IMG/VR virus record: IMGVR_UViG_3300018428_005148
Coordinates: 36,651-100,650 of that record
DNA: 64,000 bases
Source of the DNA: a virus
Strand: one strand, 5' to 3'
Made by a program: the position numbers and the translations under genes. Shown here in pieces: positions 53,497 through 61,104 of this stretch; within the stretch, counting starts at the first letter, position 1, and each line of letters opens with the position of its first letter. The notes below the pieces were generated by a model. It saw only the letters and a program-made list of their open reading frames with translations, had not been told where the DNA came from and did not search any database.

Positions 53497-54264
53497 ATGC
53501 AGATGATGTTCGACCACACCTTCGGAAAACAGGAACAGCAGGACCTAGTCGTGGCCAAACCCATGTGCATATTCGAGCGTGAGGAGGAGCAGGGCGCGAT
53601 AGAGCACGGGTGGCTGGCCCTGGACGAGCCCATACACGGAAAAGAAGTTTTCTACCAGTCACGCAGTACACGTGTGAACATGAGGAAGTGGCGCCCACGT
53701 TTCCGGGAACACAAACTGAACGGTAAACAGATAGAGTACAAGATCATAGAGGCCTCCGACATGGTGAGGCTGTTGGGACTGCCCCAAATATACGAGCGAT
53801 ACATGAAGCGGAAAAAATTTGGCGCGGACTACACGCCGTTCCGGCACCACCACAAGCGGGACCGTTTCATGGTGTTCTACACAGGAACCGCTGACAACAT
53901 AGTGGCGTTCACCAAGCAGAAGTTGTACATCGCGGAGGACCCACACTACTCGCAGATCGGCGACCCCTACGTGGAGTACGCGGGCGTGGAGAGTTGCATA
54001 CACGCCAACACCGCACCCATAGGTGCGCTCACATTGGACCTCGAACTGAAGTGGGCCTCAGAGCACCAGGTGCCCTTCTACTACACGGGATCAGGATACG
54101 AACGGAGCTCGGAGTACAAGAGCAGTTGGAGGGGATTCGAGTGGTGGACGGGTGTGGAGTGGACCAACAACAGGCGTCTGTACAAGAGGCTGTGCGGGCG
54201 TGATTCTAAGTTGACTAGGTTTTCCGAGCTCGGAAACCTTTCACTGATTCCAGATAAGCGTTAG
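53497..54264 (+). CDS. Conserved hypothetical protein, possible acyltransferase-like fold
   Basis: A 255-residue protein rich in Tyr, Trp, His and Arg. Several ATGs (53497, 53503, 53506) precede MFDHTFGKQEQQ; none has a clear ribosome site, so the exact start is unsure. The C-terminal half (TLDLELKWASEHQVPFYYTG, SGYERSSEYKSSWRGFEWWT) recalls the last strands of GNAT-type transferases such as aminoacyl-tRNA-protein transferases, but no cofactor motif can be pointed out. It lies downstream of the structured non-coding stretch and its last 50 nt overlap the convergent gene. Conserved in marine T4-like phages as far as I recall. The function is unknown. Confidence 0.6.
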   Translation: MQMMFDHTFGKQEQQDLVVAKPMCIFEREEEQGAIEHGWLALDEPIHGKEVFYQSRSTRVNMRKWRPRFREHKLNGKQIEYKIIEASDMVRLLGLPQIYERYMKRKKFGADYTPFRHHHKRDRFMVFYTGTADNIVAFTKQKLYIAEDPHYSQIGDPYVEYAGVESCIHANTAPIGALTLDLELKWASEHQVPFYYTGSGYERSSEYKSSWRGFEWWTGVEWTNNRRLYKRLCGRDSKLTRFSELGNLSLIPDKR

Positions 54265-54730
54265 ACCAATTACGGTAGTAGGGACCTTTCTCCAGCATTT
54301 TTGAAAACTTGTTCAACTTGCTCAGACTCTGCACGAGCAGAAGTGTGTAGTGCCCGTTGTTGAGTTTGACTTTGCCGACGTGTTCCTCTATGTCGGGGTG
54401 ATCCTCCAGTATCACCACGTCGCGTGGCATGAACCTCTCGTTCAGCCATTCCGCCATGCTGGTGGTCTGCTGGGCGGTGAACTGTTGCGGGTGGGCGATG
54501 ATGCAGAGCACGTCCTTCTTGCCAAAATCGAAGTTCCATATGTGTGAGTATACGGTGCGCCAGTCCGCGGCGCCGTCCAGCTCGACGAAACTGACCTTGT
54601 CATCCACGATCGCCTTCTGTGCGAACGGGCATGGTGGCAGGTCACCGAACACGGGGTTTGGCTTCGTGACGAAGTCCCTAATCCACTTCTTTATCGTCTG
54701 TGTGGGATTCTGTTTCTTGCGTTGAGTCAT
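54215..54730 (-). CDS. Conserved hypothetical protein with PCPFA motif
   Basis: A 171-residue protein. IKKWIRDFVTKPNPVFGDLP followed by PCPFAQKAIVDDKVSFVELD is the recognisable block; it recalls bacterial DUF1415-type proteins, whose function is unknown. The middle has a hydrophobic strand VLCIIAHPQQF and the C-terminus an aromatic segment MLEKGPYYRNWSNAYL. The start overlaps the coiled-coil gene upstream by 53 nt, and the 3' end overlaps the opposite-strand gene by 50 nt. It may act on the phage-infected cell's metabolism; no evidence beyond conservation. Confidence 0.65.
   Translation of the reverse strand: MTQRKKQNPTQTIKKWIRDFVTKPNPVFGDLPPCPFAQKAIVDDKVSFVELDGAADWRTVYSHIWNFDFGKKDVLCIIAHPQQFTAQQTTSMAEWLNERFMPRDVVILEDHPDIEEHVGKVKLNNGHYTLLLVQSLSKLNKFSKMLEKGPYYRNWSNAYLESVKGFRARKT
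54217..54239. terminator. Hairpin in the overlap of two convergent genes
   Basis: AGGTTTTCCGAG followed directly by CTCGGAAACCT forms a nearly perfect inverted repeat (one bulged T) with an AGCT tip. It lies wholly within the 50-nt overlap of the two convergent coding frames and is followed by only a short T-run. It could act as a two-way terminator or an RNA end protector. Confidence 0.5.
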
Positions 54731-54995
54731 CCGTCAGTGATTTGATCCTTTCCAGTGCTTCCTCCAGCAGTCGTTCCTTGGTCTCGAGCTTGGCCTCCAG
54801 GTCCGCCATCTTCTTGTTCTGCTCGCCTATCTTGTGTCCCATGCTCTGCACGTCGTCCGTTGCGTGTTCAAGTTTGATCATGACCTGCCTCATCCTGGAT
54901 TCCTTGGTCTTGACCTTGTCCAAGGCATCATCGCGGTCCTTTGTGAGTTCCTTGATGTTTTCCTTGAGTTCTCGAACTAGATCTCGTTCTGACAT
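54678..54995 (-). CDS. Coiled-coil protein (105 aa)
   Basis: A 105-residue, highly charged protein (RDLVRELKENIKELTKDRDD, ADLEAKLETKERLLEEALER) with continuous heptads over about residues 5-90 and an acidic tail. It has ACAGGA as a ribosome site 7 nt before its ATG. The 3' end overlaps the PCPFA gene by 53 nt, which is long for this genome but both frames look coding. Location next to gp26 suggests an assembly helper; not proven. Confidence 0.65.
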   Translation of the reverse strand: MSERDLVRELKENIKELTKDRDDALDKVKTKESRMRQVMIKLEHATDDVQSMGHKIGEQNKKMADLEAKLETKERLLEEALERIKSLTDDSTQETESHTDDKEVD

Positions 54996-55030
54996 AATGT
55001 CCTGTAATTATCTGCTGTTTCAAATACCAT

Positions 55031-55044
55031 TATAGTATACTATA
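55031..55044. promoter_or_regulatory. Perfect 14-bp palindrome in the 51-nt gap
   Basis: TATAGTATACTATA is a perfect palindrome in the gap between the coiled-coil gene and the 73-aa frame. On the minus strand it also ends in TATAAT, a good bacterial -10 box facing the coiled-coil gene; a convincing -35 was not seen. It may be an operator overlapping a host-type promoter. Confidence 0.4.
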
Positions 55045-55046
55045 TC

Positions 55047-55268
55047 TTAGAAGAAAGGTTGACCGGTCTTTTTGGTTGTTTCCATGTTGTCTTTTACCAA
55101 CTGTGCTATTATCTCCCGCTCCTGTGGACTCATTGTGTTGGCCTCGTCGTAGGTAACACCGCCACGCATGAACCAACATATCTTGAATAATTCGTGTTTC
55201 AGTTCTTTCTGGGAGCTCTCCATGTCCTTGAGGGTCTTTATTATGTCAGATTCCGTTTGTGACAGCAA
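55047..55268 (-). CDS. 73-aa tail-assembly frame, probably made as -1 frameshift extension of gp26 (gp51 position)
   Basis: The frame encodes LLSQTESDIIKTLKDMESSQ and ends with ICWFMRGGVTYDEANTM and KDNMETTKKTGQPFF, blocks I associate with the small T4-like hub-assembly protein next to gp26. Its only early start is a TTG without a ribosome site; the first ATG is 15 codons in. The frame is open upstream into the end of gp26 and is reached by a -1 shift at the heptamer AAATTTT (55280-55286). A gp26-fusion of about 359 residues would result. The pair lies next to the tape-measure gene, as do tail-assembly-chaperone pairs in other phages. It may also be translated alone at low level. Confidence 0.7.
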   Translation of the reverse strand: MLSQTESDIIKTLKDMESSQKELKHELFKICWFMRGGVTYDEANTMSPQEREIIAQLVKDNMETTKKTGQPFF

Positions 55269-55270
55269 GG

Positions 55271-56125
55271 TTATACGAAAAAATTTGACGAATCGAAAGT
55301 GATAGGAACATTATAGGTAACTGGTGCCCCTAGTTTAGTCTGTTCTTCGGTGGCCTTCATTCGGAGAGGCTTGACCGCACCTTGTGTCCTCAGATCAGTG
55401 AGGTTGTTCTCTATCTCCTTGATCATTGTGGTGTTGGCGTTGTCCGCGAACTCCTTGATATGCACAGGGTCATTAATGACCGTGCCATCGGCCATTGTAA
55501 TCGACTCGATGTTCTTGAGCAGTATATTGGTGTTGAGATCTGTGAGTGTCTTGAAAGCGTCATTGAATCGCTTGGCCTTCTCCTCGTCTGACAGTTGTGA
55601 GTCCTGTATGGCCGAGTACATCTTCTGTTGCTGGAACGTCTGCAGGCTGGTTGTTGTCATGTCCTTGTATGTGAGTGGTCTGACCGTGATTTTCAATCCG
55701 TCCTTCAGGGAAAAATCATTCGTGATCGTCTTATTGCTGATCTCGTCAAGCAACGACGGTAGGTTGATGGTGTGCGCCACTGACTGGTTTGCCCCCGGCA
55801 CTGTGAAATTGATCTCCATGGTCTCACCGTATGTGGCTATCCTGATGGCTATCAGTATGGTGTCGAGGTCGTAGCTCTTGATCTGCCATGCGTCCTTGAT
55901 GTCTGGCACACAGCTCTGTATAACATCCACGACTCCCTGTCCGTTCATGAGAGCGTCTGGTGTTTTGAACCTTATCTCGTCTTTGGCAGTCATGGGCATG
56001 ACCCCCAGTTCTCCCGACTGCGTGGGTGCGACCACGTGCGGTGGGTAGGCCGTTTTGGAGGGCAGTTTGACGTAAAGAGACGGTTGCCGAAAATACTTGT
56101 TTAATGGGTTTGTGTTTTCTGTCAT
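55271..56125 (-). CDS. 26: Baseplate hub protein gp26
   Basis: A 284-residue protein of the T4 gp26 family (T4 gp26 has 208 aa). SLYVKLPSKTAYPPH, ELGVMPMTAKDEIRFKTPDA, VVDVIQSCVPDIKDAW and DLDTILIAIRIATYGETMEI give the conserved N-terminal half, including the fixed LP-x-K and P-M-T-A-K-D-E motifs. The C-terminal half is helical. It is required for hub assembly and behaves like a tail-assembly chaperone in related phages. The frame ends SSNFFV just after an in-frame slippery A AAT TTT. Transcription is from a perfect late promoter at 56169-56176. Confidence 0.85.
   Translation of the reverse strand: MTENTNPLNKYFRQPSLYVKLPSKTAYPPHVVAPTQSGELGVMPMTAKDEIRFKTPDALMNGQGVVDVIQSCVPDIKDAWQIKSYDLDTILIAIRIATYGETMEINFTVPGANQSVAHTINLPSLLDEISNKTITNDFSLKDGLKITVRPLTYKDMTTTSLQTFQQQKMYSAIQDSQLSDEEKAKRFNDAFKTLTDLNTNILLKNIESITMADGTVINDPVHIKEFADNANTTMIKEIENNLTDLRTQGAVKPLRMKATEEQTKLGAPVTYNVPITFDSSNFFV
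55280..55286 (-). other. Slippery heptamer A AAT TTT, probable -1 ribosomal frameshift site
   Basis: In the gp26 frame the codons read TCA AAT TTT TTC GTA TAA. A-AAT-TTT follows the X-XXY-YYZ rule for tandem -1 slippage, and the -1 frame continues TTT CGT ATA ACC TTG into the 73-aa frame without a stop. The site lies three codons before the gp26 stop. No strong downstream stem-loop was found by eye. Confidence 0.7.
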
Positions 56126-56135
56126 TTTTTAATTC

Positions 56136-56143
56136 TATAAATA
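56136..56143 (+). promoter_or_regulatory. T4-type late promoter TATAAATA, rightward, tape-measure operon
   Basis: An exact TATAAATA on the plus strand 64 nt before the tape-measure ATG. It lies only 11 nt outside the gp26 start codon and faces the leftward late promoter at 56169-56176, so the two late transcripts overlap at their 5' ends. Confidence 0.75.
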
Positions 56144-56168
56144 TACACTAACTGCGCATAGATGTCTA

Positions 56169-56176
56169 TATTTATA
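56169..56176 (-). promoter_or_regulatory. T4-type late promoter TATAAATA, leftward, gp26
   Basis: An exact TATAAATA on the minus strand about 44 nt before the gp26 ATG. The initiation point expected about 6-7 nt downstream would lie between the two late promoters. Confidence 0.78.
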
Positions 56177-56206
56177 TGCGTATAAAAAGGTGCGAAATAA
56201 AGTCAT

Positions 56207-58345
56207 ATGGCAGAATACACAGAAGAAGAGTTGAAAAAATTAGGTGACACGGTAAGGAATCTCTCCAAGGAGATCCAGAAACAGGCAAGGGCGCAAAAGG
56301 CCAGCGCAGACCAGGAGGCGAGGATTGCCCGTGACAAGATCAGAGACGCACGACAAGAAATCGCCACAAACGTAAAAAACAAAAAACTCCGACAAGAACT
56401 AAACAACGCACTCGAGGATCAAGTAGATGAATACGAAGACCTCAAAAAAGCACAGAACAAACAACTGGAACAGTTGGGTAAACTGGGCGACAGTTTCATG
56501 GGACTGGGCAAGGCGGCGTTCGAAGGATCGGGATCTATCAGTGCGTTCACTGACAACATCAAGGGCCTGGGATTCCTGGGACGTAGGCTGGACACCAACG
56601 TTGAGACATTCAGACAACTTTCACAGACGGGAGCCAACTTTGGTCAGAGCATAGTGGAGTTGAGGACCGCGGCGGCATCTGCGGCCTTACCATTGGACGA
56701 CTTTGCGTCCTTGGTGGCAAATAATTCATCTAACCTAGCGGCGCTGTTCGGCTCAACCACGGAAGGTGCCAAGAGGATAGCGGAACTGGGCAGGATCACC
56801 AGAGAGGTGGGAATAGAAAGACTGGCGCCACTGGGGTTCACTGTTGATGAACTCAACGAGACACTGCTTTTGAACCTAGACTCGCAGAGAAGGACAGGAA
56901 TACTGAACCTACTCACAGACTCCCAACGTAGAGACAGTGCAATCAGTTTCGCAGAGCAATTGGACAGATTGGCAAAACTAACAGGTCAGCAAAGAGACGA
57001 ACTGCGACAACAGATAGAACAACAGCGTGCCAATGAAAGATTCCAAGCCGCACTCCAGGGACAGACAGATGCAACACGTCAAAGACTTCAGGCATTCGCG
57101 GGAACGGTGGCAGGTATCAGTCCAGAATTGGCCGAAGGCTTCCAGGACCTTATAGCCAACGCAGGTGTTCCGGTTACAGAATCCGCACTGGCGTTAGTTC
57201 AAAACATTCCTGGTGCACAACAAGTGATAAGAGATCTGATAAGCGGAGTAACAACCAGTGAGGAGGCTCTGGTGAGGATCAGAGACATCTCGGCAGGTAG
57301 CATAGATAGATTTAGACAGGCCACTGTGACTGGACAGGTCGAATTCTTGAGGCTTCAAGGTGGAATAATAGAACTAGGGAGAAGGGTAACCGACGCAGGT
57401 GCAGTACTGGACGAGCAGAACAGGTCAGCGACCAGCCTCGTAAGGAACCTTACCACTTTCGAGGATGCCACAAAAGTTTTATCAAGTCAGTTCCAAGGCA
57501 TAGAAACTGCCTTACTGAAATCGTTTGGTCCGGCACTCGGAGGCCTCGTGGGAACACTTAAGACAACATTGGGCGCAGGAGGTGCCATTGCAACGGCACT
57601 GGCACAAATGCCCGTGGTGTCCGCAGGACTGCTCATAGCAGGGCTAGGTGGCAAGTTCCTGTTCAGCAAGGCATTACAAATAGGAATAATAGCCAAGGGT
57701 ACGGAACTAGGGTTCAGGATGGCACAAACCGGGGGCGGCCTGATCCAGACGCTGACCGGTGGCAAGGACAAAGGAGCACGTGCCGGTGGTGGCATTAGGT
57801 CGGCACTCAACAGCAACGTCGGACGAGGACTGGGAGCGGCCGGTGTGGCGCTTACAGGACTATCAGTGGGCAATCAACTGCTGAACAAGGACAAAGACGA
57901 CAATGCCTCTGGCTTGGGTGGCCTCATAGGGATGGGTCTGGGCGGAATCGCTGGGTTCATGTTGGGCGGACCGGGCGGCGCACTACTTGGAGCATCTCTG
58001 GGAGGAAGCCTAGGACAGGGTGCTGGCGCATTGTTTGGTGGCGGAAAACAGTTTGGTGGCGGAATGGACACGGGAAAAACTTACCTTGTAGGTGAGCGAG
58101 GACCGGAAATGGTAACCGCTGGAACCAAAAGCACCGTAGTTGCTAACCAGGATCTAAAGAACACATTCAACACAGAAGCACTGGAAAACAAGATGGCCAC
58201 CATGACCACAGAACTAAACAACGCCAACAAGGCGTTAGCGAATATGGTCAATGGCGTAAATACGCTTGTTGCAGTAGAATCTCGGGCATTAAAAGCCGTT
58301 GAAACCACAGCACGGAAAGATCGTAATCAAGTAGGCCTAGTTTAG
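56207..58345 (+). CDS. Tail tape measure-type protein
   Basis: A 712-residue protein. Residues 1-120 are charged coiled coil (EELKKLGDTVRNLSKEIQKQ). The middle is long, helical and Gln/Arg-rich (LAKLTGQQRDELRQQIEQQR). Residues about 440-640 contain hydrophobic glycine-rich stretches (LAQMPVVSAGLLIAGLGGKF, GLGGIAGFMLGGPGGALLGA), like membrane-interacting parts of tape measures. The C-terminus has TYLVGERGPEMVTAGTKSTV, a motif typical of tape-measure tails. It is placed beside the gp26/73-aa pair and before the portal, with its own late promoter. T4 gp29 (590 aa) is the functional counterpart; sequence identity with gp29 is not evident. Confidence 0.75.
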   Translation: MAEYTEEELKKLGDTVRNLSKEIQKQARAQKASADQEARIARDKIRDARQEIATNVKNKKLRQELNNALEDQVDEYEDLKKAQNKQLEQLGKLGDSFMGLGKAAFEGSGSISAFTDNIKGLGFLGRRLDTNVETFRQLSQTGANFGQSIVELRTAAASAALPLDDFASLVANNSSNLAALFGSTTEGAKRIAELGRITREVGIERLAPLGFTVDELNETLLLNLDSQRRTGILNLLTDSQRRDSAISFAEQLDRLAKLTGQQRDELRQQIEQQRANERFQAALQGQTDATRQRLQAFAGTVAGISPELAEGFQDLIANAGVPVTESALALVQNIPGAQQVIRDLISGVTTSEEALVRIRDISAGSIDRFRQATVTGQVEFLRLQGGIIELGRRVTDAGAVLDEQNRSATSLVRNLTTFEDATKVLSSQFQGIETALLKSFGPALGGLVGTLKTTLGAGGAIATALAQMPVVSAGLLIAGLGGKFLFSKALQIGIIAKGTELGFRMAQTGGGLIQTLTGGKDKGARAGGGIRSALNSNVGRGLGAAGVALTGLSVGNQLLNKDKDDNASGLGGLIGMGLGGIAGFMLGGPGGALLGASLGGSLGQGAGALFGGGKQFGGGMDTGKTYLVGERGPEMVTAGTKSTVVANQDLKNTFNTEALENKMATMTTELNNANKALANMVNGVNTLVAVESRALKAVETTARKDRNQVGLV

Positions 58346-58380
58346 GTTGCTAAAATGAGGAAAAGATTGTAATATAAAGT

Positions 58381-60126
58381 ATGGCTTGGAAAAAATACTT
58401 CAAAGACGCTAACATGTCTCCAATATCTGGAGAGAAAGTGCCAAATTTCGCAAAGAGGAACTACAGTTCTTACCTGCCGGACGTGTACACAGGACACCCC
58501 AACAGGATACAGAGATACTTCCAGTATGACCAGATGGATTCAGACTCGGAAATCAACGCCGCTTTAGATATACTCGCAGAATTCTCAACACAGAAGAACA
58601 CAGAGAACGAGACACCGTTTGATATTGTGTTCAAGGACGAGACCACAGAGCACGAAGTTAAACTTTTGAAGAAGGCACTGCAACAGTGGACGAAGTCGAA
58701 CAAGTTCAACAAGAGGATCTTCAGGATATTCAGGAACGCACTGAAATACGGAGACTGTTTCTTCGTTAGAGATCCAGAGACCATGAAATGGCTTTACGTT
58801 GACAACGCAAAAGTTGACAGGATCGTAGTAAACGAATCCGAAGGCAAGAAGCCAGAGCAGTATGTGATCAGAGACATCAATCCAAACCTACAGAGACTAT
58901 CCGCGACACAGATAACACCAAACCAAACGTACGGTGGAGGTGGAACAACAGGTGGCGGTACTGCGGCATATGGATCAAGTTATGCAAACGCCGGTGCTAC
59001 AAATAATATGTCAGGCTTTGCAGGTGGAATGTCGGGTGGAAGATTTTACAGGACCATGAATGCCTACAACATAAACGCGGAACATGTGATACACATGAGT
59101 ATGTCAGACGGTTTAGACAACCTTTTCCCATTTGGACAATCGGTTCTAGAACAGGTATTCAAAGTTTACAAACAGAAAGAATTATTAGAGGACGCGATCA
59201 TAATTTACAGGGTGCAGAGGGCACCTGAAAGAAGGGTTTTCTACATCGACGTGGGTAACATGCCAACACACTTGGCGATGCAGTTCGTTGAGAGAGTGAA
59301 GAACGAGATCAACCAAAGAAGGATTCCAAGTGCGTCAGGTGGTGCCAACTTCATAGACGCTACATACAACCCAATGTCGATCAACGAAGATTACTTCTTC
59401 CCACAGACAGCAGAGGGTAGAGGATCTAAAGTTGACACACTTCCAGGTGGTACAAACCTAGGTGAGATCGATGATCTAAGATATTTCACAAACAAACTGT
59501 TTAGAGGACTGAGAATTCCAAGTTCATATCTGCCAACTGGAGCAGAAGACGGACAGCAACAGTACAATGACGGCAGGGTGGGTACTGCTTACATACAAGA
59601 ATTGAGATTCAACAAGTATTGTGCTAGATTGCAATCGATGTTGGCGGGAACATTTGACGAAGAATTCAAATTATGGATCAAATCCAAAGGTTATAACATT
59701 GACAACGGAATGTTTGAACTGAAATTGAACCCACCACAGAACTTCGCACAGTACAGACAGACGGAAATGGACCAAGCAAGGGTAAACACATTCACGGCAG
59801 TGGCAGAACTGCCTTACATGAGTAAGAGATTTGCATTAAAAAGATATCTCGGTCTCACAGAAGAGGAGATGGCTAGGAATTCTGAACTTTGGGCAGAAGA
59901 AAACAATGTTCCACAACGAAAACAGACCAAATCAAATCAACTCCGAAGTGCCGGCGTGACACAATCCGGCATTTCAAGTGACCTAGACCAGTTCGAGGAA
60001 CCAACAGCGGACGCTGAAGCACCAGGACCAGACTCACCACAGCCAGGACAACCGGGTCAAACACCGGGAGGACAGGGCGGCGGAGGCACGACCCCAGGTG
60101 GCACAGGCGGCGGTGGACAGGTATAA
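58381..60126 (+). CDS. 20: Portal vertex protein gp20
   Basis: A 581-residue portal protein (T4 gp20 524 aa), forming the dodecameric DNA channel and initiating prohead assembly. Conserved blocks include RIQRYFQYDQMDSDSEINAA, ALDILAEFSTQ, FRIFRNALKYGDCFFVRDP-like region, PFGQSVLEQVFKVYKQKELL, EDAIIIYRVQRAPERRVFYI and LGEIDDLRYFTNKLFRGLRI. An insert of Gly/Thr/Ala residues (about 180-210) and a Pro/Gly/Gln-rich C-terminal tail (about 550-581) are of low complexity. It follows the tape-measure gene after 35 nt; no ideal ribosome site stands before its ATG. Confidence 0.95.
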   Translation: MAWKKYFKDANMSPISGEKVPNFAKRNYSSYLPDVYTGHPNRIQRYFQYDQMDSDSEINAALDILAEFSTQKNTENETPFDIVFKDETTEHEVKLLKKALQQWTKSNKFNKRIFRIFRNALKYGDCFFVRDPETMKWLYVDNAKVDRIVVNESEGKKPEQYVIRDINPNLQRLSATQITPNQTYGGGGTTGGGTAAYGSSYANAGATNNMSGFAGGMSGGRFYRTMNAYNINAEHVIHMSMSDGLDNLFPFGQSVLEQVFKVYKQKELLEDAIIIYRVQRAPERRVFYIDVGNMPTHLAMQFVERVKNEINQRRIPSASGGANFIDATYNPMSINEDYFFPQTAEGRGSKVDTLPGGTNLGEIDDLRYFTNKLFRGLRIPSSYLPTGAEDGQQQYNDGRVGTAYIQELRFNKYCARLQSMLAGTFDEEFKLWIKSKGYNIDNGMFELKLNPPQNFAQYRQTEMDQARVNTFTAVAELPYMSKRFALKRYLGLTEEEMARNSELWAEENNVPQRKQTKSNQLRSAGVTQSGISSDLDQFEEPTADAEAPGPDSPQPGQPGQTPGGQGGGGTTPGGTGGGGQV

Positions 60127-60143
60127 AGGGTTAAATACGCAAA

Positions 60144-60386
60144 ATGAAACTATTTGAATTCTTCACATACGGCGCAGACGGGTTTGAACAGGACAAAACC
60201 TACCAACCTGAGAACGACATTTCTGTTCTCGACGACGAGGACACAAGGAAAACAAGACTCACACTCAAAGACATCAATTCAATGAGGTTGGCGTCAGAGG
60301 CGCACGACGAACAACAGAAGGAAGAGGCCGTATTCGTCCAAAAGATGTACGGCACACCAGCACAAGACGATAACTTAGAGTTATAA
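60144..60386 (+). CDS. Small acidic prohead-core-type protein (80 aa)
   Basis: An 80-residue acidic protein (MKLFEFFTYGADGFEQDKTY, ISVLDDEDTRKTRLTLKDIN) located between portal and protease, the place of gp67/gp68 prohead core proteins in T4. KLFEF at the start and the charged composition agree with small core proteins of cyanophages. It is 17 nt after gp20 and shares one base with the next gene (TAATG). A scaffold role is inferred from place and composition. Confidence 0.65.
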   Translation: MKLFEFFTYGADGFEQDKTYQPENDISVLDDEDTRKTRLTLKDINSMRLASEAHDEQQKEEAVFVQKMYGTPAQDDNLEL

Positions 60387-61006
60387 TGTCCAACACAGCA
60401 TTTGTATTAGGTAACGGAGAATCCCGAAGGGGCATAGACATAGATGATCTCAAACAGCAAGGCAAGGTGTTTGCCTGCAACGCTGTGTACAGGACACATC
60501 GACCTGACTTCCTGGTTGCTGTTGATCCCAAGATGATCATGGAAATAGCCGAAGGTGATTACATGATCAACAACAAGGTCTATTCGAATTTCAATGCACA
60601 GTACAACAAAAATCAAAAAATACTCGATCATTGCAACTGGTTCAAACCAAGTCTCGGCTGGAGTTCGGGCCCGACTGCCCTAAGACTAGCCCTAGACCTA
60701 GGATTCAAGGACATCTACATACTGGGTTTTGACTACCAAGGACACAAAGTAGGAAGTGGCTTCAAATTGAACAACATGTTTGGGGACACCAGGAATTACA
60801 AAAGAAAAAAAGACGAAGCAACTTTCTATGGCAACTGGATGAACCAAACAAAGCGATGCCTACAGGATTTTCCTGATGCCAAATTCCATAGAGTCATACC
60901 AAAGGGCTGGTTCCAACCAAAAGATCTCGAGTGGAATGGCAACATTGATCACATGACCACCGAAGAATTCCTATCAAAGTTCAATTTACAACCGAAATTA
61001 GGTTAA
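60386..61006 (+). CDS. GT42/DUF115-like sugar transferase protein inserted in the head operon
   Basis: A 206-residue protein starting AFVLGNGESRRGIDIDDLKQ, followed by VFACNAVYRTHRPDFLVAVD, WSSGPTALRLALDLGFKDIY and ILGFDYQGHKVG. This order (GNGxS loop, CN-x-x-Y, DPDF-like block, GxxALxxALxLGFKxIYxLGxD) is that of GT42 sialyltransferase and DUF115-type proteins with Rossmann-like folds, which bind nucleotide sugars. It has no usual role in head assembly and is framed by a coupled start and a terminator, so it looks like an added module. Possible functions are decoration of capsid or host glycan. The family call is moderate. Confidence 0.6.
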   Translation: MSNTAFVLGNGESRRGIDIDDLKQQGKVFACNAVYRTHRPDFLVAVDPKMIMEIAEGDYMINNKVYSNFNAQYNKNQKILDHCNWFKPSLGWSSGPTALRLALDLGFKDIYILGFDYQGHKVGSGFKLNNMFGDTRNYKRKKDEATFYGNWMNQTKRCLQDFPDAKFHRVIPKGWFQPKDLEWNGNIDHMTTEEFLSKFNLQPKLG

Positions 61007-61043
61007 AAAAGCACATTTTTTGCCAGTTAATGTGCCCTTTTTT
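61005..61043 (+). terminator. Rho-independent terminator after the sugar-transferase-like gene
   Basis: GCACATT (61011-61017) pairs with AATGTGC (61029-61035), flanked by A6 on the 5' side and, after CC, T6 on the 3' side. The A-run lies at the gene's stop codon. It would stop the portal transcript before the prohead core gene, which has its own promoter. Confidence 0.75.
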
Positions 61044-61069
61044 GCGCCTTTTTGTAAATACAATACACT

Positions 61070-61077
61070 TATAAGTA
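61070..61077 (+). promoter_or_regulatory. Late-promoter-like TATAAGTA upstream of prohead core gene
   Basis: TATAAGTA differs from TATAAATA in one base and is 28 nt before the ATG, downstream of the terminator, in a 98-nt gap. It would start the operon for core protein, protease, scaffold and capsid. A GTAAATA lies just upstream at about 61053. Confidence 0.6.
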
Positions 61078-61104
61078 CAAATCGACAATAAAGGAGCACG
61101 TGTA

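Noticed and set aside
58320-58380. Late promoter before the portal gene (TAATATAAAG)
   Set aside because: It lacks the TAAATA core and lies only a few bases before the ATG; the portal is more likely read from the tape-measure promoter.
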